DNA of 7,414 bases, from contig URNB01000095.1 of NCBI GenBank assembly GCA_900549055.1, forward strand, positions 1 to 7,414. The letters run 5' to 3'. Shown piece after piece: positions 5,577 to 7,414 of the stretch. Source of the DNA: an uncultured Oscillospiraceae bacterium. Its GTDB lineage: Bacteria; Bacillota; Clostridia; Oscillospirales; Acutalibacteraceae. Numbering within the stretch: position 1 is the first letter of the stretch; every line of letters begins with the position of its first letter. Position numbers and translations under genes: made by a program. Below the pieces are notes generated by a model that was given only the letters and a program-made list of their open reading frames with translations, searched no databases and was not told the origin of the DNA.

Positions 5577-7414
5577 CAAGCGTCTATTGTGGAAATTCCG
5601 AGGGTGGTTTCTTCAAGCACGTCAAGCAGTACCTTAACGGTATCGAGCGATGTGAACATTGTAACGTTGTTTTCAACGGCGCAGCGGCGGATTTCGTACC
5701 CGTCAGACAGCACTCCGGAGGAATTCATATCCCGCGTGTTTATAACGTAGGTTACATACCCTTGCCGTATTGCGTCGGTTATCTCGCGACTTCCGTCACT
5801 AAGTTTCCCCACCGCGTGGGTGCGTATTCCGTTTTGCTTTAAAAATTCAGCCGTGCCTGCGGTTGCCTGAATATTAAAGCCCATATTGTAAAAGCGGCGA
5901 ATAAGCGGCAGCGCCTCTTCCTTATCCTTATCGGCAATTGTAGCAAGCACCGTGCCGTAGTTCATAACATTCATACCGCTGGCTTTAAGCGCCTTGTAAA
6001 GCGCGCGGGTGAGCTTATCGTCGTAGCCTATGGCTTCGCCCGTGGATTTCATTTCGGGTGACAGGTAAGCGTCAAGCCCTCTGAGCTTTGAAAATGAGAA
6101 CGCGGGGGCTTTTACATACCAGCGTTTTTTATCGCCGGGGTAAATTTTATCAAAGCCCTGCTCCTTAAGGCTTTTGCCTAAAATTACAAGCGTTGCAATG
6201 TCGGCAAGGCTGAATCCCGTAGCCTTTGAAAGGAACGGAACGGTTCTTGAAGAACGCGGGTTTACTTCTATTATAAACACATTATCGTTTTTATCAACAA
6301 TAAACTGAATGTTGTAAAGCCCTATTATGCCGATTCCCAGTCCTAACCGCCTTGTGTAATCAAGTATTGTCTCGCGCACCTTTTCGCTTATGCTGAAGGT
6401 GGGGTACACGCTTATTGAATCGCCGCTGTGTATGCCCGTGCGCTCCACAAGCTCCATAATTCCCGGCACGAAAACGTCCTTGCCGTCGCAAATGGCGTCT
6501 ACCTCAAGCTCCTTGCCCGAAATGTATTTATCAACAAGCACGGGCTTATCCTCGTCAATTTCAACCGCCGTGCGCAAATATCGGCGCAGCTGATCTTCGT
6601 CCGCCACTATCTGCATGGCTCTGCCGCCCAACACAAACGAGGGGCGCACAAGCACGGGGTAGCCGATTTCGGCGGCGGCTTTTACGCCGTCCTCAATTTT
6701 CGTTACCGCCTTGCCCTGCGGCTGCGGGATATTAAGCTCCTTTAACACCTTTTCAAATAAATCGCGGTTTTCGGCGCGGTCTATTGCCTCGCAATCCGTG
6801 CCTATAATCTTAACTCCGCGGTTTTTAAGGCTTTCGGCAAGGTTAATGGCGGTCTGCCCGCCGAGAGACGCTATAACGCCTATCGGCTTTTCAAGGTGGA
6901 TGATGCTCATAACATCCTCGGTGCAAAGCGGCTCAAAGTAGAGCTTATCCGAGCAGGTGTAATCGGTCGAGACGGTTTCGGGGTTGTTGTTTATGATTAT
7001 CGCTTCATACCCCGATTTTTTAATTGTGGTAACCGCGTGTACCGTGGAGTAATCAAACTCAACGCCCTGACCTATTCTTATGGGTCCCGAGCCTAAAACT
7101 ATTATCTTCTTTTTATCCGACACTACCGATTCGTTTTCGTCCTCATAGGTCGAGTAAAAATAGGGGATATAGGCGTCAAACTCGGAAGCGCAGGAATCGA
7201 TGGCCTTGTAGACCGGGAAGAGCTTTTCCTGCATCCGCATCTCGTACACCCGCTCTTCCGGGCAGTTCCAGAACAGCGCCACCGCTTTGTCGCCAAAGCC
7301 GTAGTATTTGGCCTTTTTGAGAACCTGCGCATCAAAGGGAGCGTCGGACAGTTCTTTCTCAATCTGCACAATGTGGGCGATTTTGTCTAAGAAGAACCGG
7401 TCAATGGCCGTCAG
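5576..7414 (-). CDS. carB: Carbamoyl phosphate synthase large subunit CarB, N-terminus outside window
   Basis: The frame is open to the right edge (a GTG at 7369 is internal, not the start), giving 612 C-terminal residues of a protein usually near 1,070; roughly 450-460 residues lie outside. CarB makes carbamoyl phosphate from bicarbonate, two ATP and ammonia channelled from CarA glutaminase. The visible part begins in the oligomerisation region (IDRFFLDKI pattern), continues with the second synthetase half (window residues about 103-480: GSGPIRIGQG, NNNPETVSTD, SLGGQTAINL, the ATP-grasp segment VRPSFVLGGRAM, EVDAI, GIHSGDS, IEVNPRSSRTVPF), and ends with the MGS-like allosteric domain (about 482-612). 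That domain keeps the two Thr of QATAGT and Lys of AVGKLSDG, positions known in E. coli to bind effectors, so UMP-type control is likely. The stop is 11 bp before pyrK. The first ~90 codons differ in codon choice from the rest (see findings). It could also be called pyrAB. Confidence 0.97.
   Translation of the reverse strand: MTAIDRFFLDKIAHIVQIEKELSDAPFDAQVLKKAKYYGFGDKAVALFWNCPEERVYEMRMQEKLFPVYKAIDSCASEFDAYIPYFYSTYEDENESVVSDKKKIIVLGSGPIRIGQGVEFDYSTVHAVTTIKKSGYEAIIINNNPETVSTDYTCSDKLYFEPLCTEDVMSIIHLEKPIGVIASLGGQTAINLAESLKNRGVKIIGTDCEAIDRAENRDLFEKVLKELNIPQPQGKAVTKIEDGVKAAAEIGYPVLVRPSFVLGGRAMQIVADEDQLRRYLRTAVEIDEDKPVLVDKYISGKELEVDAICDGKDVFVPGIMELVERTGIHSGDSISVYPTFSISEKVRETILDYTRRLGLGIGIIGLYNIQFIVDKNDNVFIIEVNPRSSRTVPFLSKATGFSLADIATLVILGKSLKEQGFDKIYPGDKKRWYVKAPAFSFSKLRGLDAYLSPEMKSTGEAIGYDDKLTRALYKALKASGMNVMNYGTVLATIADKDKEEALPLIRRFYNMGFNIQATAGTAEFLKQNGIRTHAVGKLSDGSREITDAIRQGYVTYVINTRDMNSSGVLSDGYEIRRCAVENNVTMFTSLDTVKVLLDVLEETTLGISTIDA

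Noticed and set aside
693..6941. Plus-strand open frames of 60-105 codons spread over the window (for example 1110-1364, 2056-2280, 6428-6745)
   Set aside because: They lie antisense to well-identified genes, have no family motifs, and overlap one another in different frames, as expected for shadows of moderately GC-rich coding sequence.
7367..7369. GTG as the start of a short carB-like protein
   Set aside because: The frame continues upstream to the window edge with recognisable CarB sequence (IDRFFLDKI), so the GTG is an internal Val codon.
7123..7371. Minus-strand 82-codon frame within carB
   Set aside because: It is in a different frame from carB, has a low-complexity Arg/Pro/Thr-rich product, and carB in the other frame matches its family throughout.

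Overview
The window holds one long gene cluster on the minus strand, so it is read from high to low coordinates. It is the distal part of a de novo pyrimidine (UMP) biosynthesis operon, followed by a nucleoside-deaminase family gene and then by the start of an unrelated lipoprotein gene that runs off the left edge. In transcription order the genes are carB (5' end outside the window), pyrK, pyrD, pyrF, pyrE, pyrB, pyrI, a divergent cytidine deaminase homologue, a 69-bp gap, and a predicted lipoprotein. No RNA gene, insertion sequence, CRISPR array or convincing terminator was seen, and no real gene was found on the plus strand.

The likely host is an anaerobic Gram-positive of the Clostridia (Firmicutes/Bacillota), plausibly a gut-type Oscillospiraceae/Ruminococcaceae relative. 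This rests on the class 1B dihydroorotate dehydrogenase pair PyrD/PyrK (NAD-linked, usual in Firmicutes), a PyrB plus Zn-binding PyrI pair, strong GGAGG-type ribosome binding sites, moderate GC content, and a lipoprotein with a Cys-x2-Cys module of a kind common in clostridial surface proteins. The genus cannot be told from the sequence.

The enzymes cover carbamoyl phosphate synthesis (CarB), carbamoyl aspartate formation (PyrB, regulated by PyrI), oxidation of dihydroorotate (PyrD/PyrK), orotate phosphoribosylation (PyrE) and decarboxylation to UMP (PyrF). Dihydroorotase (PyrC) and the glutaminase subunit CarA are not in the window; carA would be expected upstream of carB. Junctions are very tight: pyrK/pyrD overlap by 7 bp, pyrD/pyrF by 8 bp, pyrB/pyrI by 1 bp and pyrI/deaminase by 1 bp, and the other gaps are 6 to 11 bp. 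This indicates one transcript with translational coupling. The promoter and any attenuator or PyrR site would lie upstream of carB, outside the window.

The operon itself is ordinary. The points most worth a second look are the deaminase homologue, which keeps the zinc site but not the usual ribose-binding and N-terminal motifs of cytidine deaminase; the lipoprotein with its cysteine module; and a change in codon choice near the right edge inside carB. No clearly new multi-gene system was found.
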